The notes: generated by a model not told the origin, from the letters alone. Positions 9,690 to 21,870 are shown, numbered from the stretch's first letter. The stretch is DNA of 46,539 nt from Oehlia diaphana (GCA_003833135.1 QZLH01000022.1:151920-198458); one strand, 5' to 3'. Numbers and translations are program-made.

Positions 9690-10160
9690 CTATTACGTCG
9701 TGTGATAATGAATTTGCTAAAATATTATCCATTAGCTTATAGAAAAATCACAAACTATGGGACTGGAAGATTTTGGAAAATTCTTGACAATTCCCTCTGT
9801 CATTTCGTTACCAACATGATTTACCAAGTACCGAAAACTCCAAAGCGAACGCATTTGTTTATGAAAAACGCCACAAAAAAGGTTCACCGGAAATCATGAC
9901 AATGTCACGACAAACCTTTTTTCTGCAATTTGCAGAAATTGAAATATATATATATAGTGGAAATCACCTATTTAGATTTTGATCTCGGAATTCGGGCTGA
10001 GAAATCTTAATTCATGATCGATCGCTAGTCGATACCTGATTTTTATTATGCTAATTTACGTAAACTCATTTAACACTTAAACATATTTTAGTAATACATA
10101 ATATTTATCCAAAAGTTTCAAATATTTTATTTTAAAATAATATTTTCACATAAATTTTAT
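9690..10160 (+). repeat. Segment repeated in inverted orientation at 35930-36408; gene relic
   Basis: The run CGTGTGATAATGAATTTGC at about 9697 matches CGTGTGATGCCGAATTTGC at the outer edge of the transposon TIR (36408, minus strand). Colinear similarity continues through CCGAAAACTCCAAA, AAAGGTTCACCGGAAATCA, TTGATCTCGGAATTCGGGC and AATATTTATCC. In one frame both copies give LxSTENSKxN and KKGSPEI…SRQTFFLQ-like residues, so the segment once included coding sequence, now broken here by stops and indels. The 65-codon frame at 9702-9899 is another-frame shadow of this relic. Confidence 0.65.
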
Positions 10161-10384
10161 TTTTATTTGACGCCACATCAGATGCAAGATCCTTTGCAGT
10201 TGACTTATTGATCATGATTCATGAATTAATTTTTTTTTTTTTTATTTTAAAAATTATATTTAATTGTTTAATTAAATTTATCTAATTAAATTTATCTATA
10301 GAAAAAAAATAATAAGGTATTTTATATGTTGATTTAAATAATAATAATAATAGCATCAAATATAGAAAGTAACAAGTTTCATTT
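10161..10384. other. AT-rich spacer
   Basis: Simple sequence including TTTTTTTTTTTT and repeated AATTAAATTTATCT. No feature is supported. Confidence 0.5.
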
Positions 10385-10592
10385 ATCAATGGGATTGTGA
10401 GAATATCATACCATATCCCATTTATCCTATCCCATTTGTTGTAATCCCATTCCAATCCCATATCCCATATCCCATATCCCATATCTCATATCTCATATCT
10501 CATATCAAATATCTCATATCCCATATCCCATATCCCATTTATCCCATATCTCATATCCCATCCCAATGATCCCATTTGTCATAATCCCATCC
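10385..10592. repeat. Degenerate heptamer tandem repeat (CCCATAT)n
   Basis: About 25 imperfect copies of CCCATAT, with variants TCTCATA and CCCATTT, run through this stretch. The 66-codon minus-strand frame that crosses it (Gly/Ile/Trp/Asp/Met-rich) is a by-product of the repeat. Confidence 0.85.
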
Positions 10593-10885
10593 AATTTTCA
10601 CACGAATCACGTGATATGACACAAAAATTCCTAAAAAGGAAATTTTTCTTCCCACAAAACTTTGGTTTTACTATTATTCCAAAAAAGGAAATTTATACGC
10701 CGATCACATAATTCCGGCCAGAATTACGTATTACAGTGGGTTAAGTTCCTTATCCTACATACTCCTAATTATTTAAAATAGTTTATAAAATAGTAAGCTT
10801 TGTAAATTATCAATGTCATAGTATGGTCTATAAGAGTATCTAAAATCATCCAGTGATTATTGAAATCGATTAAAGCTATTATTGA

Positions 10886-11741
10886 TAGGGATGGCAACGG
10901 TCGGTCATGGTCGGTCATCGGTCGGTCATAACCGGTCAAGAACCTTTGACCGACCGACCGACCGTTTAACCGATCCTGAAAACGTTTGCGAAACGTTTTT
11001 TTTTTTATGAAATACTTAATAAAAAACGTTTTCGCAACGTTTTCTATTAAAATAATTAAAAAACGTTTGCGAAACNNNNNNNNNNNNNNNNNNNNNNNNN
11101 NNNNNNNNNNNNNNNNNNNNNNNNNNNNNNNNNNNNNNNNNNNNNNNNNNNNNNNNNNNNNNNNNNNNNNNNNNNNNNNNNNNNNNNNNNNNNNNNNNNN
11201 NNNNNNNNNNNNNNNNNNNNNNNNNNNNNNNNNNNNNNNNNNNNNNNNNNNNNNNNNNNNNNNNNNNNNNNNNNNNNNNNNNNNNNNNNNNNNNNNNNNN
11301 NNNNNNNNNNNNNNNNNNNNNNNNNNNNNNNNNNNNNNNNNNNNNNNNNNNNNNNNNNNNNNNNNNNNNNNNNNNNNNNNNNNNNNNNNNNNNNNNNNNN
11401 NNNNNNNNNNNNNNNNNNNNNNNNNNNNNNNNNNNNNNNNNNNNNNNNNNNNNNNNNNNNNNNNNNNNNNNNNNNNNNNNNNNNNNNNNNNNNNNNNNNN
11501 NNNNNNNNNNNNNNNNNNNNNNNNNNNNNNNNNNNNNNNNNNNGTTTTCTATTAAAATAATTAAAAAACGTTTGCGAAACATTTTTTTATTAAATTTTAT
11601 ATTAAAAAACGTTTCGCAAACGTTTTCAGGATCGGTTAAACGGTCGGTCAAACGGTCGGTCAGAGGTCTTTGACCGACCGATATCGGTCACGGTCATGAC
11701 CGGTCATAACCGGTTAATGACCGTGACCGTTGCCATCCCTA
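10886..11741. mobile_element. hAT-like non-autonomous element with long TIRs and exact 8-bp target duplication
   Basis: The element starts TAGGGATGGCAACGGTC and ends GACCGTTGCCATCCCTA. ATTATTGA flanks it exactly on both sides (10878-10885 and 11742-11749), the 8-bp duplication expected of hAT insertion. Inside the ends, CGGTCGGTCA/TGACCGACCG repeats alternate, followed by an AACGTTTGCGAAAC palindromic motif in tandem. Both gap edges carry the same 37-bp unit (11039-11075 and 11544-11580), so the unsequenced part is a tandem array. The two long open frames crossing it consist of undetermined bases and are artefacts. Confidence 0.85.
11076..11543. other. Assembly gap (468 N)
   Basis: A run of undetermined bases. 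The identical sequence GTTTTCTATTAAAATAATTA borders it on both sides, so the assembly probably broke in a tandem repeat and the gap length may be arbitrary. Confidence 0.98.
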
Positions 11742-11770
11742 ATTATTGATAATTATTGATAATTTAAAAA

Positions 11771-12287
11771 GGTTACGGCACATTTCACAGAAGCCCATTT
11801 CGCTGAAGGGATGTCGCCGAAAGTGTATTTTATCGAATCCATTTCATCGAATCGTCCATTTCGCCGATTTCCATTTCACCGAATTCAATTTCGCCAAATG
11901 GACATTTCCCCGAAAATGGTAGCGATTACAGTAACATTTTTATAAAATATATTCATCGCGCAATGAAAATAAAAATTAAATTATTTTTAGAGAATTTTTT
12001 TTTTCAGGATATTATCACTTCAGCATTCAAGTAACTATAATATTAATTGTTAAGCAATAAATAAATAACTTTATTTTCCTGAAAACATTTATTCACGAAA
12101 AAGTAAGTATAAAAAAGGTTAATGTATTATAAATAACGAGGTAAATTTAATAAAAATCTGATTCAAAAATTTATCTTAGTATACGTCCTTTCGGCGAAAT
12201 ATCTCTTCGGTGAAATATCTCTTCGGTGAAATGGCTTCGGCAAAATGAGTTTTGGTGAATGGACTTCGGTGAAAAGTCCGGATATCG
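11771..12287. mobile_element. MITE with TTCGGYGAAAT subterminal repeats
   Basis: The left end GGTTACGGCACATTTCACAG and the inverse of the right end (CGATATCCGGACTTTTCACC) align as imperfect TIRs. Each flank is packed with ATTTCRCCGAA-like 11-mers, about eight at the left in one orientation and about six at the right in the opposite one. TTTAAAA borders both ends (11763-11769 and 12288-12294), a 7-of-8 match to an 8-bp duplication. It has no coding capacity and lies only 21 bp from the neighbouring hAT duplication. Confidence 0.65.
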
Positions 12288-12479
12288 TTTAAAATATAAT
12301 ATTATAATTACTATTTAACGATAAAGGAATTATTCCCTTAATTAAATCGATAAACGTTAATGTTGAATCGTCATAACGAATATTCCAAATATCAAAATAT
12401 CATCTAATTGATAAATATCATCATCAAATATGTAATTATCAATGACGTTTTGTTTTTAAATTTAATATTAATATATTTC

Positions 12480-12840
12480 TATTTTCTGGATATGTCCATA
12501 AGTTTCATCTTCAAGTCCACATAATGGATATTTTCATTCTTCATATAACGAAAAAAGCAATATTTTCATTTGCTCAAAATTAGATAATTCTTCTAGAAAG
12601 AATTTGAATTTCAACGATTTCTTTTTTGAACTTTCGAATGTTGTACTTAAATTATCAATGTCTCCGTTTAAGATATTGAACGTACATCTTCAATAAATTC
12701 CTTGCCATTACGATTTAAATTTAAAAATACTTCTAATCTTTTAAATTTGACTGACTTCTTTTAAAAAACTTTCTTGATTTTTTTTCGATGATATTATTCC
12801 ATCGTGAAATTAAATCTATTGAATTAAAATTTGTAAACTT
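12480..12840 (-). pseudogene. Possible retroelement tail relic (CxLC…ET..H pattern)
   Basis: On the minus strand one reads KKKSLKFKFFLEELSNFEQM, then SLYEE-stop-KYPLCGLEDETYGHIQK near 12560-12490. The PLCGxEDETxxH pattern is reminiscent of the zinc-knuckle tail CPxC(x)nETxxHxxxC found after reverse transcriptase in some fungal non-LTR elements, with the first Cys replaced by Tyr. Stops interrupt all frames. The assignment is tentative. Confidence 0.25.
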
Positions 12841-12873
12841 AAAATGATAAAAATAAATCAACTAAATTTATTG

Positions 12874-13069
12874 TTACAGCTGATTTCATAATATACGAGA
12901 CACCTAGTGTCCTAGTCACAACTCGGTACATTCGGTAAAATTCAGAATAAGATAAAAACTATATTGTTAGATTCGGAGCAGTGATGTAGTTTTTATTCTG
13001 AGTTATACCGAGTTTCTCTCGGCATGGAGTAAAAATGATGGTGTCCCGTATATTATGAATCAGCTGTAA
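12874..13069. mobile_element. Tc1/mariner-like MITE, copy 1
   Basis: The ends are TTACAGCTGATTTCATAATA and its inverse, closing at CAGCTGTAA (13069). The arms continue as TACGAGACACC and GGTGTCCCGTA. If the terminal TA is read as the target duplication, the element starts CAGCTGATTTCA, which fits a TA-inserting Tc1/mariner-type MITE. A related copy lies 45 bp downstream. Confidence 0.6.
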
Positions 13070-13113
13070 ATCCGGACTTTGGTCGGATGAACCTATTTGA
13101 TCACACCTCTATC

Positions 13114-13318
13114 TTACAGCTAATTTCATAATGTACGGGACACTTAACAAATTTTAAAGAACTCGGAAATATTCGGTAAAGCTTGATATAAAATAAATAT
13201 AATACGCTAATTTTGGAGTACTAGTATTCCAAGAATGGTCAATGGTGGTGCTTTACCGAATATTTCCGAGTTCTTTAAAATTTGCTAAATGTCCCGATCT
13301 TATTGAAATCAGCTATAA
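13114..13318. mobile_element. Tc1/mariner-like MITE, copy 2
   Basis: TTACAGCTAATTTCATAATG and, inverted, TTATAGCTGATTTCAATAAG form the ends. The inverted similarity runs about 68 bp inward through AATTTTAAAGAACTCGG and AAATATTCGGTAAAGC. It shares the CAGCT(G/A)ATTTCATAAT end and the GGGACA motif with copy 1. A TA at each end may be the target site. Confidence 0.65.
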
Positions 13319-14714
13319 CATTCCCAAAAAAATATTATTCGACATTAATTTAAAAAACTGACGAGGTAAAATTTTCATGTTTTGTTCATTTAATGAATTA
13401 TAAAAAATAAAAATTAATTAAATTTAGCGAATCTGTAAAATTATTCCATTTTAAAATTAAATTGTTATTTTTTGCTAGTGAATTATTTGTTAAATTTGGA
13501 TTGTTATCATGAAAACTAATATTAATAAAATAAAGTTTTGGCACAATTCTTGATATTATAAATATTTGCTTGAATAAAACTACCCCAAATTATTATTATC
13601 TTTGCTAACACTTCCTCTTGCTATAATAAAAACACCATCTCTTTTATCCGCATTTACAAGATGTTTGATAATTATTATATTCAAATTTGTACATATAATC
13701 GATCTTTATTTGATAACGTTAAATCCACCAAATAATGAAAAAATCTATAATAATATTTTTCTTATTTTATATTTGTTAATAATAATATTATTCTCTTCGA
13801 GGCTACGAAATTTTCCAATTAAAGTATTGTTTCTCGAAAAATCATAACTTACTTTATCGTAAAATCATCATTCGAAAAATTAATTGAAAACAATTATAAT
13901 TATAAAAGTTTTTTAAAAGTTTAAACTAGATAATTCTTCTTTAATTTTATTTGCAAATATTTTATTCGATTGTTAAAAATAAAAACCAATTCCAGAAATA
14001 ACCAGAATTTGCCGATCCCATAATTTAGAAATTTGCAGAAATCCAATATAAATATAGGAGGAAGATTAACAGTTACCTCGTATTCCATGATTCAGCTGCT
14101 GCTGACGATTACCATTGCAATCGCGTATGGTTGGTTTCGGCCTTCATGTTACGTACCTTCGGGATCTTGTAATGGAATTTATTAAAGACCCATTTACTAG
14201 CGGGTTGGAGAGTGTAGTGTAATACGAGAAAAAAAACTCTGGAAGTATCACATATCTACGTGTGCACGTGATAATTTAGTGAAAAGTTTCAGGATAAATA
14301 GCTAACTAGGGAACGACGTGACATTTTTTACAGTGCAGCAGTAAATTACGATAATCGTTATGAAAATATCCTTCTATATAAAGTTTTTTTTTTAATAATT
14401 AATATGTCTTTTATGTAATGAGCATCGAATTGAATTGCATCTACTCTAAAAATTGATTGTTACATTTTATGGTTATTTAGTAAATCAAATTTTTAATGAA
14501 ATTTATTTAGGTATAATATAATAACATGAAAAAAATTTTGCTCTACCATGCTTCATTTTTTAAATAAAATTATTTATCGAAACTTTTGCCATATTTTTAC
14601 GAAGTAATTCATTTTACTGTAATTTGCCGATCATTTGTCACCAAAAATTCAATATTATAAATTCGGCTCAATTTTTTCTGGGATTTTGATTATTTCTAGC
14701 TTTTTTTTTATTAT
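13319..14714. other. No supported gene
   Basis: AT-rich sequence. An 81-codon frame at 13602-13847 (+) starts from a non-ATG codon and is Leu/Ile-rich, so it is not called. No RNA gene or ordered repeat is seen until the triplicated block begins. Confidence 0.4.
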
Positions 14715-15848
14715 AATGAGAATTCAAAATCAATAATTTGTTCTTTAATTAATATTTTGTAAATACCGATCATCTTTGTTAAAATATGTGTAACTTACAG
14801 ACTGATTTGCAGTAATTATGTTATAAACTTTGAATAAATAATTTTGTTTAAAGTGAAATATAACAAAACAAAATTTTTTATGTTATATTATACCTAAATA
14901 CTTTTCATTAAAAATCCGATTTATTTAATAACCCATAAAATATAACAATCAATTTTTTTCAAAAGTTCATAAAATTTTTTATAGATGCAATTCAATTCGA
15001 TGATCAACTTTACTTATTACATAAAAAATATATTAATTATTAAAAAAAAAAACTTTATATAAAAGGATATTTTCATAAAAATTATCGTAATTTACTGGTC
15101 CTTGACTTTTTTCCGGGTAGTAGTATATAGTCCTTCACTACCAAGTTTCTTAGTTTCTTTTTATAATTGTCTTTATTATTATGATTGGGATTTTCCTCAT
15201 CCCATAATTTATCATTTTTCTATAAATTAGATGACATTTTCATTTGTTGATCCCTATCACTTGGGGGTGATGGTTTATTTAAGCGGGTTTCTATAGTATT
15301 ATTGCAATAACTGCAGAAATTTAAAGAAAACTATTTATTGATACTATAACGAAAGTAACTTTCATCAATGTAATGAGAATTCAAAGATCAGTAATTTGTT
15401 CTTTAATTAATATTTTGTAAATAACTAATGGATACCGATCATCTTTGTTAAAATGTGTGTAACTTACAGACTTGTTTTGTTTATTTTGATGATTCTTTGC
15501 AGTAATATGTTATAAACTTTGAATAAATAATTTTATTTAAAAAATGAAACATAAAACAAAATTTTTTAATGTTATATATATAATAACTAAATACTTTTCA
15601 TTAAAAATACGATTTATTAAATAATCCATAAAATATAACAATCAATTTTTTTTCGATTGTTCATAAAATTTTTAGAATAGATGCAATTCAATTCGATGAT
15701 AAAAATATATTAATTATTAAAAAAAAACTTTATATAGTCGTAATTTACTGCAGAACTGCTGGTCCTTGACTTTTTTTCCGGGCACTGTATATAGTTCTTC
15801 GCCACCTAAGTTTCTTTTTTATGAATTTGTCTTGGTTATTATGATCGT

Positions 15849-16034
15849 CCTGTAAAAAAAAGTCGATCCGTTTTTTATATTCTAACTTTTTTCCATAAAA
15901 TGCTCATATTTCCGAAATTAATAACCTTATATCCCGGAATTTATCAAATTATTTACATTTTCCGTGAATGATTCCGTGAAAGGCTCATTTTTACGGAATT
16001 TTTACAGAAATAACGGATAATATTTTTTATAGGG
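15849..16034. mobile_element. Candidate TIR insertion inside repeat unit 2
   Basis: Unit 2 has about 186 bp that unit 1 lacks. It starts CCTGTAAAAAAAAGTCGATC and ends ATAACGGATAATATTTTTTA plus AGGG, whose inverse resembles the start (CC-T-TAAAAAA…ATCCGTT). Short CCGTGA/TTTACGGAA motifs lie inside. The last 60 bp recur in unit 3 (16783-16845), so insertion came before the last duplication and was followed by partial loss. Confidence 0.45.
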
Positions 16035-16282
16035 TCGCGGATTTTCCTCATCCCATAATTTATCATTTTTCTATAAATTAGATGACATTTTCATTTGTTG
16101 ATCACTATCACTTGGGGGTGATGGTTTATTTAAGCGGGTTTCTATAGTATTATTGCAATAACTGCAGAAATTTAAAGAAAACTATTTATCGATACTATTA
16201 CGAAAGTAACTTTCATTATAGCAATTCAATGTAATGAGAATTCAAAGATCAGTAATTTGTTCTATAATTAATATTTTGTAAA

Positions 16283-16400
16283 CTTCAGGGTGATCATCAC
16301 CGTTGGCCAGAATTATTAAATTTTACCGGCACTATATTTTTTTAATGCTGGTCGATCATCATAATTTCAGTCACCGGTGATCATCATTGATCTTTGTGGA
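16283..16400. repeat. Insert unique to repeat unit 3
   Basis: The continuity with units 1 and 2 is broken by about 115 bp that begins GGGTGATCATCACCG and ends CACCGGTGATCATCA, an imperfect inverted pair. This is probably a very small MITE. Confidence 0.4.
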
Positions 16401-17059
16401 TACCGATCATCTTTGTGCAGTAATATGTTATAAACTTTGGATAAAATAATTTTATTTAAAAAATGAAACATAATTAAACAAAATTTTTTAATGTTATCAG
16501 TTATATATTATACTTAAATACTTTTCATTAAAAATCCGATTTATTTAATAACCCATAAAATATAACAATCAATTTTTTTCAGAAGTTAATAAAAATTGAT
16601 GCAATTCAATTCGATGATCAACTTTACTTATTTACATAAAAGACATTAATTATTAAAAAAAAAAAAACTTTATATATAAGGATATTTTCATAACTATTAT
16701 CATAATTTACTGCTGGTTCTTGACTTTTTTTCGGGTACTGTATATAGTCCTTCGCTATCTAAGTTTCTTTTTTATAAATTGTTCCGTGAAAGGCTCATTT
16801 TTACGGAGTTTTTACAGAAATAACGGATAAAATTTTTTATAGGGTCGGGATCTTCCTTATCCCATAATTTATCATTTTTCTATAAATTAGATGACAGTTT
16901 CAATTTGTTTGATCACTGTCACTTGGGTCTATTAGGTAATAGGGGTGATTGTTTATTTAAGCGGGTTTCTATAGTATTATTGCAACAACTGCAGAAATTT
17001 AAAGAAAACTATTTATTGATACTATAACGAACGTAACTTTTCATTATAGCAATTCAATG

Positions 17060-18149
17060 GTACTCTTCTCATTGTTCTCCCTTTAAAAATTTCTTCGTTT
17101 AACTCAGAAATTCTTAAATAATATTTTCGTATTAATTTCGTTTATTAATTATCCATAGTTAACTAAAGTACAAGGCATGGTTAAGCGAAGATGCTCATGA
17201 TAAACAGTTAATTCATCATTCCTCTGGGGAACGATTTTCCTAACCTAAAATTTATTTGAGTTTCCATGCTAAACTTGGTTCGCATATGTAACATCTACAG
17301 AGATTAGAGGCGTCTGTATTATCTGATTTTCGTGTTGAGGTCATATTTACTAAATATTGATTCTAGATCATTTAATAATCTCTTTACGTCTTGTGAAACT
17401 TATCAAGTTTACATCGTCAATATCATTTATCAAACGAAAAAGAAATTCCACAAATTCCCACATTTAATCAGGTATCTTGTTTTTATTGCTCGAATAGTTC
17501 TAAAAGAACATCAATACGATGCTAATCATTTTTTTCCGATTTTTATAGGTGTACAAAGTCAAAGCGAATATATTATCACAAACAAGCACGTGTATAATCA
17601 CATGCCACAAAATAATTTCTCGAATATAGAAACAAAATTTCCGAAAATATAAAAGAGCGAAGAAAAAATATGACGCAGGGACTCGCACTAAATAGCTTAG
17701 GATTCGCGTCCCTCTCCCTTAAAAACATGTCATTTATTTTATTTCGTTTATTTTGTCTATCTTCTCTTAATTTGTGCTTTAGTTTTTTATACATTGAAAA
17801 AATCAAACGTTTTATTTTGTATCACAAGAAAAAAAATAATAAAATTTATTCTTTAGCAACATATAAATGTAAATTATATTACTCATTGCATAGTTTGGGT
17901 GCTAAATGTTGATCGATTCTAATTTCCAATTGTATGATTATCTATGATTTGGAGGTTGACGCTTGATTGGAATTGAATTTATCAGTATCATCTATCATCA
18001 GTAGGAGCGAGATTTATTAAATAAACGAATATATTAGAGTTTTCGCGAACAGAATATTCTATTGATTGCGATTGAAAACTTACTGTACTTCTTAATGAAA
18101 CGAAAATACGTTAGCTCTTAAAATCTCTCTGTATTCCTCCTCATTATTT
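17060..18149. other. No supported gene
   Basis: A 106-codon frame at 17332-17652 (+) begins at a TTG and has no motif, and the overlapping minus-strand frames at 17500-17806 are equally featureless. A short inverted pair, GGGACTCG…CGCGTCCC, lies at about 17678-17712. Confidence 0.35.
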
Positions 18150-19720
18150 TACAAAGAATTTTATAAATACCGCATCTTTGACTGTCGTGATTAATGCAAT
18201 CCTTCGCCATATATCGCTAAAGCTTTTTAGTATTGGATGAATATACATATCCATGTACTCATCTTCGCCTAGATCTCTATTATCTGGATGCATATATGAA
18301 TCAAAATTAAAATAAAAAAGAAAGGTTAAATTTTATTGGACCAAAGAATATCCAATTGCAGATACCTACAAGATTGGAAGGATTTCAAACATAAATCTTT
18401 TATATTTTTTAAGAATGAATCAGGTCATATCTCGATCTGCTAGTTGTTTATTTCTATTGGCAATCATTTTCAATTCTAACTCTTTTGTTATTTTCATTTG
18501 CCTTGCCTTGTGTATGTTGTTGTTTATTCACGGTTTTGGGTTGATTTGTATTCTAATTGTTTGATTTTTGTTTTTATATTGTTGAAATTCTGTCCGAATC
18601 GAATGGTTTTCCTTAACTATTTTTTCTATTTTGGTTCATAATCCCAATAATTGCTGTTAAATATTATTTCATTTCTTATATTTTTGTGATATCAAACTGA
18701 TCATCATTTAAGTTTTACTTGACAATATATTAATAATAATTTCTTTTGGAACCTTTAATATCTATGAAAAAAAGAATAAGTTATTATTCAAAGCAGAATT
18801 GTAAAAAGTTGGTTGCAAAATAATAAACCTAATTTCTACCTTCAGTAAATAGTACCATCTACAATAGCTTTCAATTCCAAAATGCAGTCCACCGATATTA
18901 TATTTTTGCTTTTGCTTCATTGATCTTACGCTTCTCAATTAGATAATTCATTTGATTCTTCATCGCTAATGCTACCGATTTCCATTGGTGGATTTGTTCC
19001 TTGGGACCAGGAAGGACTTACTAAAATAAGAATCACGGTCGTAAGTAAGATATATATATATTTCTCTCAAGACCAAAATTATCATACCTACACATCAAAT
19101 CCTTCGCTAGCAGCAAACACGGCAATATAATTCTTATAATCTGCATTAAGCTTGTTAAGATATCTTAAAAGCATTCAAGGCTCGTTTCCATACAGGGATC
19201 TTCAATTTGCATATCAAAAAAAGAAATTAGAGTCAAAAATGATGAATTTTACAAAAGTGCAGTGATAATTAACTCATCATCAGTACCTCCGATCTTTCGT
19301 ATCAATTGTTTTTTAAGAGTTATATCCTCCTCAAATTCAAAATTGAATGCTTCTCCAAATGTTATCCCAAAATCTTCAACGTCATAAGGAACATCAACGT
19401 GAATTATGCCATGTCCAATTTCTTTTGATACCTTTTTTGATTGATAAAACTTTCTTGGTTCCAAATTCGGCACAAATCATATATAAACGAGTGATTTTTT
19501 GGGCGATTGAAGAATTTTTTTGAGTTAATTTTCAATTATGGGTCGAGGAGTGAACTCATCACCTGGAATAAGTTGAGTGCCACCTTCTATGGTTTTACTC
19601 ATTATATTTGCTTCGACATCAAGATCTCCAGTACAAAAAGTACTAATAGCACCAAGAATGTAACCCTAAAAATAGTGGAAAATGTGATTAGAAATTCAAT
19701 TGAGCAATAAATAAATATGC
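18150..19720 (-). pseudogene. Decayed multi-exon gene of unknown family
   Basis: Several strongly coding-like minus-strand pieces occur in order. GYILGAISTFCTGDLDVEAN begins just after a TTTTTAG acceptor (about 19675) and leads to a Pro-rich end before stops. A 74-codon frame at 19473-19249 contains GHGIIHVDVPYDVEDFG and an acidic stretch. YLNKLNADYKNYIAVFAASE comes from about 19165. QWKSVALAMKNQMNYLIEKR comes from about 18990. A helical piece ELKMIANRNKQLADRD (about 18480) precedes EDEYMDMYIHPILKSF (about 18275-18225). Frames shift and stops intervene, so this is best read as one dead gene. The last piece resembles the DExxMDxxIxPIL segment of large lineage-specific AM-fungal families, but I cannot name it. 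Confidence 0.4.
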
Positions 19721-20009
19721 TCGTACTAATAATATATAAGAGAGAGGTATAATTGGTATAATTTTCGGAAGAAACATGAAGGGAAGATAAAGAGATTCAT
19801 TTGTAATTGGTAAATAAAGTTGTAACGTCATTATAAACCATGACATGAGTTAACAATTAAATGTTTCTTCAATACATATTATCTTGATGAATTTTGAAAT
19901 TAAGTTTATTGTAATCAACTGATGGAACCAAAACCGTTCTTCGTAAGTTTTTCATATAAATATTCTTTACACGCTGAGATTGACATGAACTGATGATTAT
20001 CCATTTCTT

Positions 20010-20040
<31 letters not shown>

Positions 20041-20078
20041 TTTTATTTTATATAAGTTTTTTTTTTTTCTTTTTTTTG

Positions 20079-20120
<42 letters not shown>

Positions 20121-21800
20121 TTTCATTTATATAAGGTTTCTTTTTTTCCTATGTTTGGTTCCCATTTTTCTTAAAAAAAATTTAAACTTACAGCATTTTT
20201 GTTTTTTATTGTTCCTTATAGGTCGGTCGAATTATGAATTAACAGCAGTAAAGTAAATAATTAATAATTTTTTCGAAAAAAAAAAAAACAAATTATTTTG
20301 TTAATGTTAATGCTCATTCTTTAAATGGAATCTTTAAATGGAAAGGAAGGGTTTTCTTAAGAAAATTACCGTATTGTTTATTTTAACTCGAAGTAACACA
20401 CTAATAAAAATGTTCTATATGGAACGAACTTTAAAGAATATTTACAGGAACAAAAGTAGGTTGAAATCTATTTTATAAAGAAAAAAAGAAAAAAAATTTC
20501 AAGGGTAACTCTAAATTTGGTAATTTCATCGGAGATTACAATAAAAGATTTAGATGATTTTCTTTACTCCGGCCTAATATGGAAACGAATGATAATAAGA
20601 AATTGCGCTTATCGTTGGGATCTGTTATAATAAATGTTACATTATTAATGGAAAAGGAAATTATAATTTTCGGAATCGGATAATAGTTTTGTATTCCTAC
20701 TATGATTCTTCCTAAAACATGAAAATAATGAAATTGACATTATGGACTTTTTCGGTTTTGAAGTATAATGAAGACACGAAAACATGTAATCACGAAAAGA
20801 TTAATGAAGTAGCACAATGATTTAAACCATATTAAGTAGTAGAAAGCAATCTTTGATTGATTTACAATTTTGGATTAAAGTTTATTATTCAAACAACTAA
20901 TAACAGATAATAATTGACAGATATGACAGCAATTAAAAATTCGTTTTTTGTATAACAAAAAAATTTCTTAATTAGAATTAATGTCGTCGTACAATATTTT
21001 ACAACTTATAGTATTATACATTTATACTAGTATAAATTTGGAAATTTTTTTTTCTATAGAGTCAAAATTTTATTAAAATTTTTTTGTCACTAAATTGGTA
21101 ATTTACTATTATAGTGTATTATTATATAACATAGGATGGATGAGCAGAATAATTGGGAATTGTTGGATATCCGGAAAATGCATTACTCAAATCTAATTCG
21201 GGAAAATACTGATGATATCATTTCCCCATACTTTTTTTACGATAATCTTAGAACTGACGAGCATAATTAAAATATTTCATAGTGTTTATTCTAAATTTGG
21301 GAATTCTTTTTTTAGATGATTTCCATTTAACATTCAGTTAAAATCACAACAAATTGTCCCGAATCTATTCTCTTCGAAACCTTATAATTGCTTCATTTAT
21401 TATTTCTAAATTAAACTATACCGGAATATTGATTTTTTTATAAAAGTTAAATTACCTTCTGCTGTGATCCTTTTTCAAATATAATTTAAATAATAAATTT
21501 TTCATTATCTAAACAGATAATAATAATAAAAGGAATGCATAACGAAAAAAAAAAATTGTAAATCGGAGTTTTATATCCTTGATATTACTAAATTTAGTAT
21601 TCAAACGCCTTCAATCAATCAGGTTTATCAATTTTTTTTTTTAAAAAAAAATTTGTCAGGAAATGATTGGATACACGTAATGTTTGATAAAAAATTTATT
21701 TTTTTTTCGTCGCTAATTTTGGTATTAAAAAATATATATATATATACACATATAATAGTTTATAAAAAATAATATAATTTTCAAGAACAAATTATAATCA

Positions 21801-21870
<70 letters not shown>

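Larger units (their letters stand above)
14715..17059. repeat. Tandem triplication of a 0.66-0.86-kb unit
   Basis: Three head-to-tail units each begin AATGAGAATTCAAA (14715, 15372, 16233). Each contains, in order, GATACCGATCATCTTTGT or its truncation, ATAACAATCAATTTTTTTC, GATGCAATTCAATTCGATGA, TCCTTGACTTTTTTCCGGG or a close variant, and TTTAAGCGGGTTTCTATAGT. Unit lengths are about 657, 861 and 827 bp. The differences come from an inserted element in unit 2, a remnant of it in unit 3, and a separate insert at 16283-16400. No unit holds a credible open frame. Confidence 0.85.

Noticed and set aside
10986..11651. Two long open frames (189 and 211 codons) on opposite strands
   Set aside because: They consist almost entirely of undetermined bases in the assembly gap.
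13602..13847. 81-codon plus-strand frame rich in Leu/Ile
   Set aside because: Starts at a non-ATG codon and has AT-driven composition.
17332..17806. Overlapping frames on both strands
   Set aside because: Non-ATG starts, no motif, and opposite-strand overlap typical of chance frames.
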